DNA from: Doris montereyensis
Lineage: Eukaryota > Mollusca > Gastropoda > Nudibranchia > Dorididae
DNA: 64,000 nucleotides
NCBI GenBank assembly: GCA_037039925.1
Contig: JAXRKP010000172.1
Span: 203,501 to 267,500, forward strand
Reading direction: 5' to 3'
A program made the position numbers and the translations under genes. Below, piece after piece: positions 49,434 through 62,789 of the stretch. Under the pieces are notes generated by a model that worked only from the letters and a program-made list of their open reading frames with translations, was not told the DNA's origin and did no database searches. How positions within the stretch are numbered: position 1 is the stretch's first letter; every line of letters starts with the position of its first letter.

Positions 49434-50142
49434 GGCCCTAAAAGGAGGGGGGCACAAAGAGAACGCTTGCTCGCGATGAAAGCGAGCGCGTTGAGACAGG
49501 TGCCTTAAATCTAGATCTAGATCTAAATTACCTTGTGCCGCACAAAAAGCGCGCTCGCTTTATAGTACCTGCGATTTCAAGCGACGCTTGGAAAGCGTAA
49601 AGAATCAAATATCAATTCTTTGTCGCGTTGCAGCGTGTGTAGAAACCTATCACGACTTGATGGATGTCGTGTAACATTTTCTCTCAGTCTCAGTGACAGT
49701 CTACCAAAATGGATGTTGAGTCTTTGATATCAGCTGTGTTTTAAAAAAACTGCAATTTGGGACAAAAGAAGGAAAGACCATGCAAACATCAATTCTCAAG
49801 TATGACTGAAAGCTAGAAGGGCTCATTTTAAGCAAAGGAAACAAGTGATGATATTCACCTTGTATTCGCCTCCTTTTATTTATCTCGTGAATGCCTATTC
49901 TCTTGTGTTTTCCTAGGATAATTTTCGGCAAAACACTGTCTAGAAACAATAGTTCATCATCACTCGAATCCGCCATGGCGCAAAATGGGTATGTTCTGAT
50001 GTCCATACCAAATCACAAGCGCGATTTGCAATCTTTCTATATGTGCGCCACAGCTACAAGCAAACGCTTTCTTTACATTCGCTCGCTTTATCACAATCGC
50101 CTTATCGCAAGCAAGCGTTCTTTTTGTGCGAGCCTTTAGGCA
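49434..50142 (-). mobile_element. PIF/Harbinger-like DNA transposon remnant with inverted termini
   Basis: Left end ~49434-49495 and right end ~50075-50142 are inverted matches: gaacgcttgctcgcgat and aagcgagcg on the left versus the reverse complement of atcgcaagcaagcgttc and cgctcgctt on the right; outer ends cctaaaagg and ccttta(g)g. Inside, the minus strand from ~49975 encodes MADSSDDELLFLDSVLPKII and then INKRRRIQGEYHHLFPLLKM with SPSSFQSYLRI, the N-terminal pattern of Harbinger/HARBI1-type transposases (I-N-x-x-R-x-x-G-x-Y-H-x-L...F..Y.R). No DDE domain follows, so the copy is non-autonomous. Confidence 0.65.
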
Positions 50143-50194
50143 CATTATAATAAAGTTCGTTCTAGGCCCATACAACCGAAGCTTATCAGTTTCT

Positions 50195-50428
50195 GTAGCG
50201 TGAAGTGAAATAGGTGATTATATTCAACCCCTAGACAGGACACTAGTCTGACGTAGATTTGTAATCCCACGCTAATGCTTGTACTCATTTGCACGTAGGT
50301 TGAGGGGGATGCGTGTTTAGTGTCCATCCCAAGGACCACAGCGTCAGAGCTAGGACCTTTGCTAGGATTCGAAACCAGGACCTTGTGATCACAAATCCGG
50401 CAGCCTAACCACTTAGCTACCGACGCCT
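50195..50428 (-). mobile_element. tRNA-derived SINE (family 1), minus strand
   Basis: Minus strand: head GTCGGTAGCTAAGTGGTTAG, B-box region GGTTTCGAATCCTAG, and a body with the aCTAGTGTCCTG segment. It starts about 50 bases after the transposon end, and its head abuts the 30-bp array at 50429. Confidence 0.85.
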
Positions 50429-51190
50429 CTTATATTTTGTGTAACTGTGAAACTACATAACATATTTTGTGTAACTGTGAAACTACATAACATATTTGTG
50501 TAACTGTGAAACTACATAACATATTTTGTGTAACTGTGAAACTACATAACATATTTTGTGTAATTGTGAAACTACATAACATATTTTGTGTGTCTGAAAC
50601 TACATAACATATTTTGTGTAACTGTGAAACTACATAACATATTTTGTGTAACTGTGAAACTACATAACATATTTTGTGTAACGGTGAAACTACATAACAT
50701 ATTTTGTGTAACTGTGAAACTACATAACATATTTTGTGTAACTGTGAAACTACATAACATATTTTGTGAAACTGTGAAACTACATAACATATTTGTGTAA
50801 CTGTGAAACTACATAACATATTTTGTGTAACTGTGAAACTACATAACATATTTTGTTTGTGAAACTACAAACATATTTGTGAAACTGTGAAACTGCATAA
50901 CATATTTTGTGAAACTGTGAAACTACATAACATATTTTGTGTAACTGTGAAACTACATAACATATTTTGTGAAACTGAAACTACATAACATATTTTGTGA
51001 AACTGAAACTACATAACATATTTTGTGAAACTGTGAAACTACATAACATATGAAACTGAAATTACATCATATATTTTGTGAAACTGTGAAACTACATAAC
51101 ATATTTTGTGAAACTGTGAAACTACATAACATATTTTGTGAAACTGTGAAAGTACATCATATATTTTGTGAAACTCAAACTACATGATAT
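50429..51190. repeat. ~30-bp minisatellite, ~25 units
   Basis: Unit gtgtaactgtgaaactacat, aacatatttt. Units become shorter and variable after 50850. Confidence 0.95.
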
Positions 51191-51499
51191 TAATATATTT
51201 TGAACTAATCGGTATAAAGAGCCTTCGGCTACAAACATGTAGATGAAAAAGGATGCAATTTATCTACCTAAAATAATAATAATGGAAAGCATTTTTGTCA
51301 TCGCTTGGGTCATTTTCTTTCTTTCTTTCTTTTTTTTTTTTTCATACTGTTTTGTTTGGCTGGCTCTAAAGCACGTGCTTATATTCCTTGTGGTTAAACC
51401 GGTCTGGTCTTTTTCCGTGTTGAATGAATCAACATGGGTGTAAAATATGAAAAGAGAGGTGAAATCGTTAAACAGCATACATGTACATGTACTTATTTA

Positions 51500-51695
51500 C
51501 ATATATGTAGATCTCTGTAGATCTATAATAGATCTAGAGTCCAGATATTCTAGCTTCCAGAACTTTTCCGAAACATTAGATCTAGATCTAGAATCTAATC
51601 CTATTAAAAACAAATCAGATTGCCTCATAAATATCTTGATTTCTATACAGATCTAAATAATCTATTTATAGAATGTAGATCTAGATCTCACCATA
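51500..51695. repeat. AGATCT/TCTAGA-rich dispersed repeat (copy 2)
   Basis: Second copy of 48955-49205; shares tcttgatttctata and gatctagatct. Confidence 0.7.
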
Positions 51696-51848
51696 ATTTT
51701 CTCAGTTGTTTCCCCCATCTCGGCACCATTTTGTGTTGGTGGCCTAGTAAGTGACGTCAGACTACAGGCATTTTTGATGTTTTGCACTACATTGCAGACA
51801 TTTGAATTTTATGTATTATGATTGAAGCAAGTTTTGTGAATGTGATTG

Positions 51849-52140
51849 GCGTGGGTGTTCTAGTCGTTAGGTTGCCGGACTTGGGATAATGAGATCCTGG
51901 GTTCGAATCTCTGCAGTGCTAGGTCCGACGTTGTGTTCCTCGGCAAATACACGTAACACATATTTCCCACTCTCGACCCAGTCGTAAGTGGATACCAGCA
52001 CCTGCTCGGAAATTAAAAAACCTGCTACAGAATAGCGTCTTGTCCAGGAGGTGATTATTCCCACCTGTTTCACTGTACGCTTTCGAAACGGATAAATTTG
52101 GGTTCTATAGGCTGTAGGGGCCTTGAATTGAATGCGTTTC
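51849..52140 (+). mobile_element. tRNA-derived SINE (family 1)
   Basis: B-box GGGTTCGAATCTC at ~51900, tgctaggtccgacgttgtgt, cagaatagcgtcttgtccag, gaggtgattattcccacctg. Confidence 0.88.
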
Positions 52141-52217
52141 ATTGGTATTGTAGATAGATTGAAAATCAGCTCACAACAAGCTTCATAATGTAATGTGTAA
52201 TTTGCCTTTGTGCTGTA

Positions 52218-52445
52218 GGCTACCGCACTTAGTATTGTGACGTATTGTGTTCGAATCCTAACAGTGCTAGGTTCGCTTTCTTTTCAGGCGCAGATTGGGA
52301 CTAGCATCAGGTGAGAGTGAGAGTAAAAACCCAAGACAGATTAGGGTCCTGTCAATGAGGAAATGTGAATGTCCTATCACCTGTTCCGCTTCACGCTATA
52401 GAAACCGGGATAATCTCTATCCCTATGCATCGCAAGGGGCTATGA
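52218..52445 (+). mobile_element. tRNA-derived SINE (family 1), rearranged
   Basis: TGTTCGAATCCTAACAGTGC, then a deletion, then cagattagggtcctgtcaat and ctatcacctgttccgcttca. Directly downstream of the copy at 51849. Confidence 0.8.
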
Positions 52446-52449
52446 AGGA

Positions 52450-53205
52450 ATCTTATCTTATTTTTTACTTTACTGTTATAGTGGCCGTGTTTTGCCGCGA
52501 TATTTCCTCCAGTGACGAGGATGTCCCGTTTTGTGACAATGTTATTTTAATAGATACAGTCAGTTATTCCTCGCTCTGTAGCTATTCCAGTAAAGAGTGA
52601 AATAATCGGAATTACATGACTCATAGATAAGGCCGCTTGCATAGATAGCAAAGGTAGCAAAAGCAAATAAAACGTTAGAATTTCTTCTTCTTTTTTATTG
52701 TTGTGGACAGCGACTGTCGTTACTTTCAGGATGGATTCGTCTGCCGTCTTATTCGAGACATCCCAACTATAATAATATGACGAGGACGAATGACGTCACA
52801 CACGAAATGCTAACTTCGCTAAATTATGTAAAATGTCTGATTAGCAAAATATGTTTAAAACATTCGGAAGGTCTAATCTTAAGGACGTGGAAATAAGCGT
52901 AAAAATTGAAACTTGAAACTTGAAACACAAGCTGGGTGTTTCCTGCCATTGGTTTTGCTGTACTCGAAAGCGTTTGCGCATGCGCAGTAGAAGCAAATCA
53001 ATGGCAAAGCAATTACGTTCTACGTGCAGCACGCTTATTAGTTATTAAGTACTTGTAGTATGCACCGCTCTTTCCTTGAGAGATTGCTAAGACAAACGGC
53101 CTTGTAAAGCAATTTGTTATCGCCCGTAATAACAATAATATTAGATTATAAAGTGTACTAGGCATTTTTGTTTGGCCTCTCTGTTGCTGTTGTTGACTTT
53201 TTTTG
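52450..53205. other. Unique sequence with promoter-like motifs
   Basis: No exon recognised. Contains inverted CCAAT (ATTGG at ~52949) and an NRF1 palindrome at 52975, which together resemble a CpG-type promoter, but no gene can be attached to it. Confidence 0.35.
52975..52986. promoter_or_regulatory. Perfect NRF1-type palindrome TGCGCATGCGCA
   Basis: Twelve-base perfect match to the consensus bound by NRF1/Ewg proteins, 25 bases from an inverted CCAAT box. Function not shown. Confidence 0.4.
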
Positions 53206-53226
53206 CGGGGGGGGGGGGGGGGGGGC
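53206..53226. repeat. Poly-G run (~21 G)
   Basis: Uninterrupted G homopolymer, a probable length-uncertain site. Confidence 0.9.
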
Positions 53227-53383
53227 AAGATGATAGATGTGATGATGTATATTATATTGTAAAGGTTAACTTTTCTTATGGTTTTGGAGTAGTGTTTTAT
53301 CCTGGACATCTAGCTTGGTAATGATTGAAGTAATGACGTCACTGTTCACATTACACTTTGAACAGTAAGATTATATAAAATCC

Positions 53384-53555
<172 letters not shown>

Positions 53556-53779
53556 TGTGTATACAATATAATTATTTTTTTTCATTTTAAATTGAGTGCA
53601 AAGAGCAGGCAAACTGTCCCAGTTTGAGACCCATCCAGGGTAGAACTAGCTGCGGAAGCCAACTTACTCAAAAGATCAGGGAGTTACAGAAATAATGCCC
53701 CCCCCCACCCCAAAGAAGGGAAAAAACCCAACAATAACAATAACAAAAACAACCTACAAAAATAAACAACTCGATAGAC

Positions 53780-53895
53780 CCTCCTTGAGTTATTTTTACA
53801 TTCCTCCGCCGATCAGGATTGAACCCAGACCCTGTGGCATGCGAAGCGATTGTAGGACCTCTTGAACCACCAGAACCCCCTAAGCATCACGAAAA
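53780..53895 (-). mobile_element. tRNA-like SINE head, minus strand
   Basis: Minus strand reads GGTGGTTCAAGAGGTCC, then GGGTCTGGGTTCAATCCTGA, a B-box-like arrangement. Body not assigned to the other SINE families here. Confidence 0.5.
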
Positions 53896-54018
53896 CAACA
53901 ACAACAACAACAACAACAACCGATATGCCCATACAAATTGTGACCAAACCGCGCACAAAAAGTACGAAAACAAAAATGAGGAAATGAAGTGATGAAAAGT
54001 GGCAACTGTCGCCACCAT

Positions 54019-54043
54019 CACTTCCGACAACCAACCGGAAGTG
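54019..54043. promoter_or_regulatory. Inverted pair of ETS-type sites
   Basis: CACTTCCG, nine bases, CGGAAGTG. Each half is a strong ETS/GABP core and together they form an inverted repeat. No adjacent gene recognised. Confidence 0.35.
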
Positions 54044-54374
54044 CTGAAGTACCGCTACTTACGCTAGAAGAGCCAGGGACGAAATTAGGTACTGATCAAT
54101 TACAGTCCTACCACTAAAGTTATAAAGAGAAACCCATAAACTGGTTGCGGCGCTAGCCACAGACTGTTGAGCAAATTAGAACCGTATTATTGTTTCACAA
54201 ATAACACTGCAAGATAATTGGACGTAAGCGAAAACACAAAAACCTGTCGGCCTGGTGAAAAGAAGCGAGTCATCAGTTTGTAATATGGTGTTTGTTTAAA
54301 GGTTGCTCTCTGTGTGCATGTCTCTTTTTTTCACTGTTTGTTTCTACCTTTATGTCTGTCTTTCTCTGTCTCCC

Positions 54375-54760
<386 letters not shown>

Positions 54761-54819
54761 TGCCTGTCTTTGTCGTTGTTTGTCCTTAGCTTGGCCTCTT
54801 TTTCTTTCTGTCTATGTTT

Positions 54820-54896
54820 GTCTCTGTCTGCCTGTCGGTCTCTCGCTGTCTTTCTGTTTCCATCTCTGTATGTCTGTGCCTGTCTGTCTGTCTGTC

Positions 54897-54978
<82 letters not shown>

Positions 54979-55100
54979 CCTCTCTCCCTCCCTCTCCCTC
55001 TCTCTCCCCCTCTCCCTCTCCCCTCTCCCTCTCCCTCTCCCTCCCCCTCCCTCTCTCTCTCTCCCCTCTTTCACTCTCCCTCTCCTCTCTCTCTCTTTCA
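54820..55100. repeat. (TCTG)n, (CT)n and CCCTCT tract
   Basis: Tetranucleotide TCTG passing into CT and CCCTCT polypyrimidine. Confidence 0.95.
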
Positions 55101-55109
55101 TCCCTCTCA

Positions 55110-55780
55110 ATGTTACCCACCATGCTCTGCTAGCCACGTTTTCAATCGTTTTCTTTGTTTTCACAGTGTGTCAAACGACATGCTATTAACATGGGCTTAT
55201 CGCCGCGAGTGGAAACAATGAAGAGTAGTTTAACGTCTTATCTCTATCTTATCTCAACTGCCGTCTTGGAAATCCGATGAATGAGACTACTGTGAAATGA
55301 CACTTCAACCATTTGATACAAATGTCATGCTTTGCCTTTCGGGATCATGTTGGCGGCGGCGTGAGAAAAACTTTAACCCTTGTTCTTTTCTCACCGCCCA
55401 CTCACTCCTTTTAAATGAAGAAAACAACCTCAAAACAACGCCCCCCCCCCCAAACAAACCAAAGCAAAGCAAACAAACAAATAAACCATTAAGAATCCCA
55501 TAATAACACCCCCCAAAAAAAAACCTCAAATAACAAATTCTGATAACAACATAACATTTTAAAATTTGATTCTTTTACAAAGAATAAACACATTTGACCA
55601 TTTTCGCCCATGTCTAAGAATACAACAACACAACGACAACAACAGAACAAAGCAGATGACAAACACCACCCCCGCCCCCAAAACAACAACAAACAAAACA
55701 ACAACAAACAAAACAACAACCCCGCAAACAAAGAACAAAAAAAAACCAAGAGCAAAAAAGTCGCCCCTTCCCCCCCCCTC
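55110..55780. other. Unique and A/C-rich low-complexity sequence
   Basis: No exon recognised. A/C-rich with C runs at 55441 and 55509 and CAACAA units at 55620-55740. Confidence 0.5.
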
Positions 55781-55783
55781 CCT

Positions 55784-55786
<3 letters not shown>

Positions 55787-55837
<51 letters not shown>

Positions 55838-55838
55838 A
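55787..55838. repeat. (CA)n microsatellite
   Basis: About 24 CA units. Confidence 0.95.
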
Positions 55839-55964
55839 AGCAACAACATGACAAACCCAACAGAAAATGAAATTTAATGGTGGAGAGAACGAGTCGCAAA
55901 CAAAACAAAAACGCAAAAAAAAAGGAAAAAGATCATTCTCGACGTCAGACAGAAGCCCTCAGGG

Positions 55965-56208
55965 CAGTGAATGGTTCTCAATCTTTTTTTGCCCATGCAC
56001 CTTTCACCATATGTTATGTCAGAATGTCACCCCCCCCCCCACCCCCACTTTTTCCTTTCCAAAATTGTCTGCCTCAAAAGGTACATTCAAAATGATAGAA
56101 TTTGAAATCTGGGGTCAACCCCCCCCCATGCACCTTTCCTGAAACCCTGCAATTCTCCTCAAAGGGGTGGGGGGAGGGTTGTTATTTCCCCGTGTTTGAG
56201 AATCACTG
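55965..56208. mobile_element. hAT-like MITE, 244 bp, with terminal inverted repeats and 8-bp TSD
   Basis: Left terminus CAGTGAATGGTTCTCAATC; right terminus, read from the other strand, CAGTGATTCTCAAACAC. This is the CAG(T)G..TTCTCAA form typical of hAT ends. Flanks are CCTCAGGG (55957-55964) and CCTCAGTG (56209-56216), an 8-bp target duplication with one mismatch. No ORF; non-autonomous. Confidence 0.85.
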
Positions 56209-56594
56209 CCTCAGTGTGTCTTGGTGTTTGCGCCACCCCCACCCCCATCCCCTCTTTCTCTTTCCTTCCCATGGATGGGACGCTAGTTCCTCATTATAGG
56301 TGTTTAGAAGTAAAGATAGTATCTTGAAGGATAGAGATGAGGAAGACGTGCAAGACTATCTTTTCCAAGGACACAACCGCAGATCTAGGATGGCAAAACC
56401 ATGAGCTGGAAAGAATGAAAGAAAAACCCAACGAAGAGAAAGCAACAAATCCGACAAGGAAGTAGAAATTTAAAAAAAAAGGAAAAGAAAAAGAAAAGAA
56501 CAATAAAATCCAAGAACAATACAAGAAACACTACCAAAAAACCCCACCTATGCGAAGGCTATAAAAGAACTTTGAAAATAAGTCTCCACACCCA

Positions 56595-56733
56595 TCACAC
56601 ACAAGCACACACACACACGCACACACACACACACACACACACGCACACACAAGCACACACACACACACACACACACACAAGCACACACACACACAAGCAC
56701 ACACACACACACACTAGCACACACACACACAAG

Positions 56734-56764
<31 letters not shown>

Positions 56765-56805
56765 ACACACACAGGCACACACGCACACGCACACACACAC
56801 ACACG
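56595..56805. repeat. (CA)n microsatellite with AAGCACAC variants
   Basis: About 210 bases of CA with periodic CAAG insertions. Confidence 0.97.
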
Positions 56806-56934
56806 AAGAAAAACAAACGAACTCAAGCAAACCTCCGAAAAGAAAATGTTCATGGCTGCACATAGATTCAAACCCTAGACCTTTGATTTTCTGATACCTT
56901 TTTCCATTTGCTTTTCTATACCTCGGAGATTGCC

Positions 56935-59098
56935 TGGTGAGTATCCCTTTGTGTGTATCTCTTTGTGAGCGTCCCTTTGTAGGAATCCCTTTGTGTGTAT
57001 CTCTTTGTGAGCGCCCCTTTGTAGGTATCCCTTGTGTGTATCTCTTTGTGAGCGTCCCTTTGTAGGAATCCTTTGTGTGTATCTCTTTGTGAGCGTCCCT
57101 TTGTAGGTATCCCTTTGTGTGTATCTCTTTGTGAGCGTCCTTTGTAGGTATCCTTTGTAGGTATCCTTTGTGGGCATCCTTTGTAGGTATGCTTTGTGGG
57201 CATCCCTTTGTAGGTATCCTTTGTAGGTATCCCTTTGTGTGTATCTCTTTGTGAGCGTCCGTTTGTAGGTATCCCTTTGTGTGTATCTCTTTGTGAGCGT
57301 CCCTTTGTAGGAATCCTTTGTGTCTATCTCTTTGTGAGCGTCCTTTGTAGGTATCCCTTTGTGTGTATCTCTTTGTGAGCGTCCCTTTGTAGGTATCCTT
57401 TGTAGGTATCCTTTGTGGGCATCCCTTTGTAGGTATGCTTTGTAGGCATCCCTTTGTAGGTATCCCTTTGTAGGCATCCCTTTGTGGGTATGCTTTGTGG
57501 GTATCCCTTTTAGGTATTCGTTTGTAGGTATCCGTTTGTAGGCATCCTTTGTAGGCATCCTTTGTGGGTATCACTTTGTAGGCATCCCTTTGTAGGTATT
57601 CCTTTGTAGGTATTCCTTTGTAGGTATCCCTTTGTAGGTTTCCCTTTGTAGGTTTCCCTTTGTGGGTATTACTTTGTAGGTATCCCTTTGTAGGCATCCC
57701 TTTGTAGGTTTCCCTTTGTGTGTATTACTTTGTAGGTATCCCTTTGTAGGCATCCCTTTGTAGGTTTCCCTTTGTAGGTTTCCTTTTGTGGGTATTACTT
57801 TGTAGTTATCCCTTTGTGGGTATCACTTTGTAGGCATCCCTTTGTAGGAATCCCTTTGTGGGTATCCTTTGTAGGCATCCCTTTGTAGGTTTCCTTTGTG
57901 GGTATCACTTTGTAGGCATCCCTTTGTAGATATCCATTTGTGGGTATCCCTTTATGGGCATCCCTTTGTGTAGGTATCCATTTGTGAGTATCCCTTTGTG
58001 GACATCCCTTTGTAGGTATCCCTTCGTGGTAATCCCTTTATGGACATCCCTTTGTAGGTATCCCTTCGTGGTAATCCCTTTATGGGCATCCGTTTGTGGG
58101 CATCCCTTTCTAGGTATCCATTTGTGGTAATCCCTTTGTAGGTTTCACTTTGTGGGTGTCCCTTTGTGAGCATACCTTTGTAGGTATCCCTTTGTGGTAA
58201 TTCATTTGTGGGTTTCCCTTTGTGGGTTTCCCTTTGTGGGTATCACTTTATGGTAATTCCTTTGTGGGTATCCCTTTGTGGCTTTCCCTTTGTGGGTATC
58301 TTTTTGTGGGTATCCCTTTGTGGGTATCCTTTTGTGGGTATTCCTTTGTGGGTTTCCTTTATAGGTATCTCTTTGTAGGAATCCCTTTGTAGGCATCCTT
58401 TTGTGGGTATCCCTTTGTGGGTTTCCCTTTGTGGGTCTCCCTTTCTGGTAATCCCTTTGTGGGTTTCCCTTTGTAGGTCTCCTTTTTGGTAATCCCTTTG
58501 TGGGTTTCCCTTTGTGGTTTTCCCCTTGTGGGTATCTCTTTGTGGGCTTCCTTTGTGGGTTTCCCTTTATGGGTATCCCTTTATGGGCATCCTTTGTGTA
58601 GGTATCCCTTTGTGGGTCCCCTTTGTGGTAATCCTTTGTGGTAATCCTTTGTGGTCATCCTTTGTGGGTATCTCTTTGTGGGTTTCCCTTTGTCGGTTTC
58701 CATTTGTGGGTTTCCGTTTGTGGTTATCTCTTTGTGGGTTTCCCTTTGTGGGTTTCCTTTATGTGTTTCCCTTTGTGGGTATCTCTTTGTGGGTTTCCCT
58801 TTGTGGGTTTCCCTTTGTGTGCATCTCTTTGTGGGTATCTCTTTGTAGGTTTCCTTTGTGTGTTTCCTTTGTGGGTTTCCGTTTGTGGGTATCTCTTTGT
58901 GGGTATCCCTTGTGCGTTTCCCTTATTGTGAGTATCTCTTTGTGGGTTTCCCTTTGTGGGTTTCCCTTTGTGGATATCTCTTTGTGGGTTTCCCTTTATG
59001 GGTTTCCCTTTGTGGGATTCCCTTTGTGGGTTTCCCTTTGTGTGTATCACCTTGTGTGTTTCCCTTTGCGGCTTTCCCTTTGTGGGTTTCCCTGTTCA
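56935..59098. repeat. 14-bp minisatellite, ~150 units, with 42-bp higher-order units on the left
   Basis: Basic unit ccctttgtgggtat with variants gtaggtat, gtgggttt and gtgagcgt. From ~56945 to ~57400 three variants recur in fixed order (tgtgtatctctt, tgagcgtccctt, taggtatccctt) as a 42-bp unit. Further right the gtgggtttcc type takes over. Several overlapping open frames on both strands are by-products. Confidence 0.95.
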
Positions 59099-59099
59099 A

Positions 59100-59690
59100 C
59101 CACCACACGCCTTTGTAACAAGAAATTGAAGGCGTTAAAAGTTCCGTTTATGTGTAGCCATGGCAAAATGATTTATTTCTATGCCTTTTGCACTTCCTGT
59201 TGGCTTATATAAATTGTATTCTGTCAATTACAAAACAATTGTGGGAGATTTTGTTTTTGTTTTGTTTTTGTAAATTACCTCTAGAATATACGTATGCTCA
59301 TTACTTGCCTGCTTGAAAAAATTCTCGCAGACAAAAATGTTCCAAAGTTGCATTCCGTTCAGTGAAAGTTGCAACTCTTAGTGTTTTCACTGATGTCATG
59401 CGTCTGTTTGTGTGTCTCTTGTTGGTTTTCTTCTGCTGTTTCCTTCTTTTTCTACTTTTTCTCGTCACATTCGCTCTCCCCATAGCTGTTCAGATCTTCT
59501 TCTGCCGTCCACTCTTGCTTCTTCCGTTTTCATTTTCCCTTCTTGTCTGTGTGTCTGTCTGTCTATCGTCATTTCGTAGTCCCTCCCCCCCTCCCTTGTA
59601 ACATGATTCACCTTTTCATTTCTTTCACTATCTAATTGTGGTTTGTAAGGAGTCATACTTTATGTACATATTGTATATGTACGTGTGTAT
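59100..59690. other. Unique spacer
   Basis: No gene recognised; short T/C-rich stretches only. Confidence 0.5.
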
Positions 59691-59699
59691 GTATGTATG

Positions 59700-60471
<772 letters not shown>

Positions 60472-60479
60472 AATCTGGC

Positions 60480-61110
60480 TAGCTGCATGTCTGTCTTTAT
60501 TTATCTGTTTTAACCTTTCTAGCAAATTCAGCCATGAGAAAAAAGAGCAATAGGGTGTTTGTTGTTATTCAACACCTGCCACCTTAGAAGACTTCCATTG
60601 CCCATGGGACACTTAAAAACCGGTCCAACTCAAAACATGCTGTAACGTGTGCCCATCTCTCATTGTAGCCGAAATCTGAGCTCTCGCCCCCCTCCCACCC
60701 CCTCCTCCTCCTCACACCCCTTCTTTTTTTCTGTGGTTGTCTTTCTTTCCTCGTCATTGCACCGAATTGTGTGCGAATAATGAGTTATTTGTCATTTACT
60801 CTCTTCTACTTTCCGCCTTGTCAAAATAAATCCTCCGCAAGACGTGATTTGCGACGCGACAGTCAAGTTGAAGCCGTTTCCCTCGATTGCAGTTGCAGAA
60901 ATTTTCGTGGGAATATTGTTATCGGTTGACCTTGAGGCGTGGGTGGATATAGACACGTGACACGTGCCAATTTTCAGAATGAGGCAGAATGACATTTGAT
61001 AAGAACCTGGCTGTACTCCTGTGCTGTATTGCAAAACTAGGTGATGAAAATATTCATTCTATTTATACGTCACTGCTCCATAATATCACAGTGACCCCCC
61101 CTCCCCACCC
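60480..61110. other. Unique sequence
   Basis: No exon or repeat recognised. One CACGTGaCACGTG double E-box-like motif at ~60954-60966. Confidence 0.45.
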
Positions 61111-61114
61111 CCTT

Positions 61115-61372
<258 letters not shown>

Positions 61373-61374
61373 TC

Positions 61375-62130
61375 CATTTCGTGTTCTTAAATTTTTGTAT
61401 TTACAAATTGTGTATGGTATTGATATCATTTATGTTACACCATCGTAGTGCACTGGATGTAATGACCTCAAAGTGTTTGCAGACAGCTTTGAGTGAGGAA
61501 AGTCAAAAGATTTACGATGCCCTTAGTCAAAATCTCGTCTTCGGGTCTATAATAGAGAATGACATGAACTTGTTGAAATTGTGAAATGGGAAATAACATC
61601 TAGAAGGAGTTTGGTCGGTGTTTGGTTTGCGGTGTAGAGATAGAAATGACAGTTGCTGATGTATCAGTACCAGCTAAGGGGGTCTAATTCCTGGAATGTG
61701 TAAATGAAATATTGACTTAACGTTGTTGTAGGTCAACAAATATTTCTTAAATTGTAGCTAGTCAAGCAGAACTGGTTTTCCCAAGGGGTTTCGCGAAAAC
61801 GTTGTACATTATACATATTTAGCATCTCGTGGTATTTTCCAGTGCGGCACGGCACACGAGATCTCACTGAAGTCAAAGTTATTTTCATTTATACGATTAC
61901 ATGGTCCGAAAGCTGAACACCAACTAGTGCGGATGTCAGTGATAACACTTTAGTACATGCGATGTCGGGTGTCAAACAGTACGGGTAATCCGTAAACACA
62001 CTGTAGCCGTAAATGGTGTCTAGTCGAGAAGTCAACAAAAAAAAAGAATACAGGCTAGATGGAATGGATGGCGGAAAGTGACGGGAGTGATAATGTGATA
62101 AGAAGATTTTTTTTTTTTTTTTGGGGGGGG
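61375..62130. other. Unique sequence
   Basis: A short plus-strand frame (61381-61584; ALDVMTSKCLQTALSEESQK) looks mildly protein-like but has no family, splice partner or repeat of its own. Nothing else seen. Confidence 0.35.
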
Positions 62131-62136
62131 GATGAA

Positions 62137-62592
62137 AAGGAAGGTGTATAAAACAGTAGTTCGTCCATCAATGGCCTATGGCCTGATGGCCTGGTAACCG
62201 TTACCCTGACAAAACGACAAGAAGAAGAGTTAGAGGTGACTGAGATGAAGATGGTGTGGTTCTCCTTGGGTGTGTCGAGGTTGGATGAGATTTTGAATGA
62301 ACTTTGCATTCGAGGGGAAACCAAACTAGGTAGGCTAGGAAGCAAAGTTTGGGAATCAGACTGAGATGGTACGGACATGTATGGTAACAGGAAGGAACAG
62401 GGAATATATTGGACAGAAGATGTTGCAGATGGACATACCGGGCAGGAGGAAGGGGAAGAGCAAAACATAGATGAATGGATATGATGCAGGTAGACATGAA
62501 GATCGTTGGTGTAAGAGATGTGGACGGACAAGGTGGAGAAAGATTATCTGCTGTTGCGACCCTAACGAAAAGCCGAAAGACGAAGAAGAATT
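62137..62592 (+). pseudogene. Non-LTR retrotransposon C-terminal fragment
   Basis: Reads KVYKTVVRPSMAYGLMAW, a shift, TLTKRQEEELEVTEMKMVWF, RLDEILNELCIRGETKLGRL, RLRWYGHV, then RAGGRGRAKHRWMDMMQVDM. This is the standard C-terminal block of endonuclease/reverse-transcriptase LINEs (L-E-V-A-E-M; R-W-Y-G-H-V; G-R-P..R-W-x-D). Frame breaks present. Ends near AAGACGAAGAAGAA. Confidence 0.85.
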
Positions 62593-62789
62593 ATCATGAG
62601 AAGAATTTAGTTTGAAATTGTGAGGATGCAACTGTATTATTTTTTATATAACTAGATGGCAATCCACCATTTTGGAGTTTCCTAATGTTTAGACTGCGGG
62701 CTTTGGCCAATTGAAAACGTTTGTGTGGATCTTGCAAAGAATGGTTTCCCATGTTGCCTGTAAAACAACCCTGTAGGCCAGGCCTAAAT

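Noticed and set aside
56714..57697. 327-codon KGIPTKGYLQRDTHKG-type protein
   Set aside because: A 14-bp satellite is open in all frames because no unit contains a stop; no start context or unique sequence.
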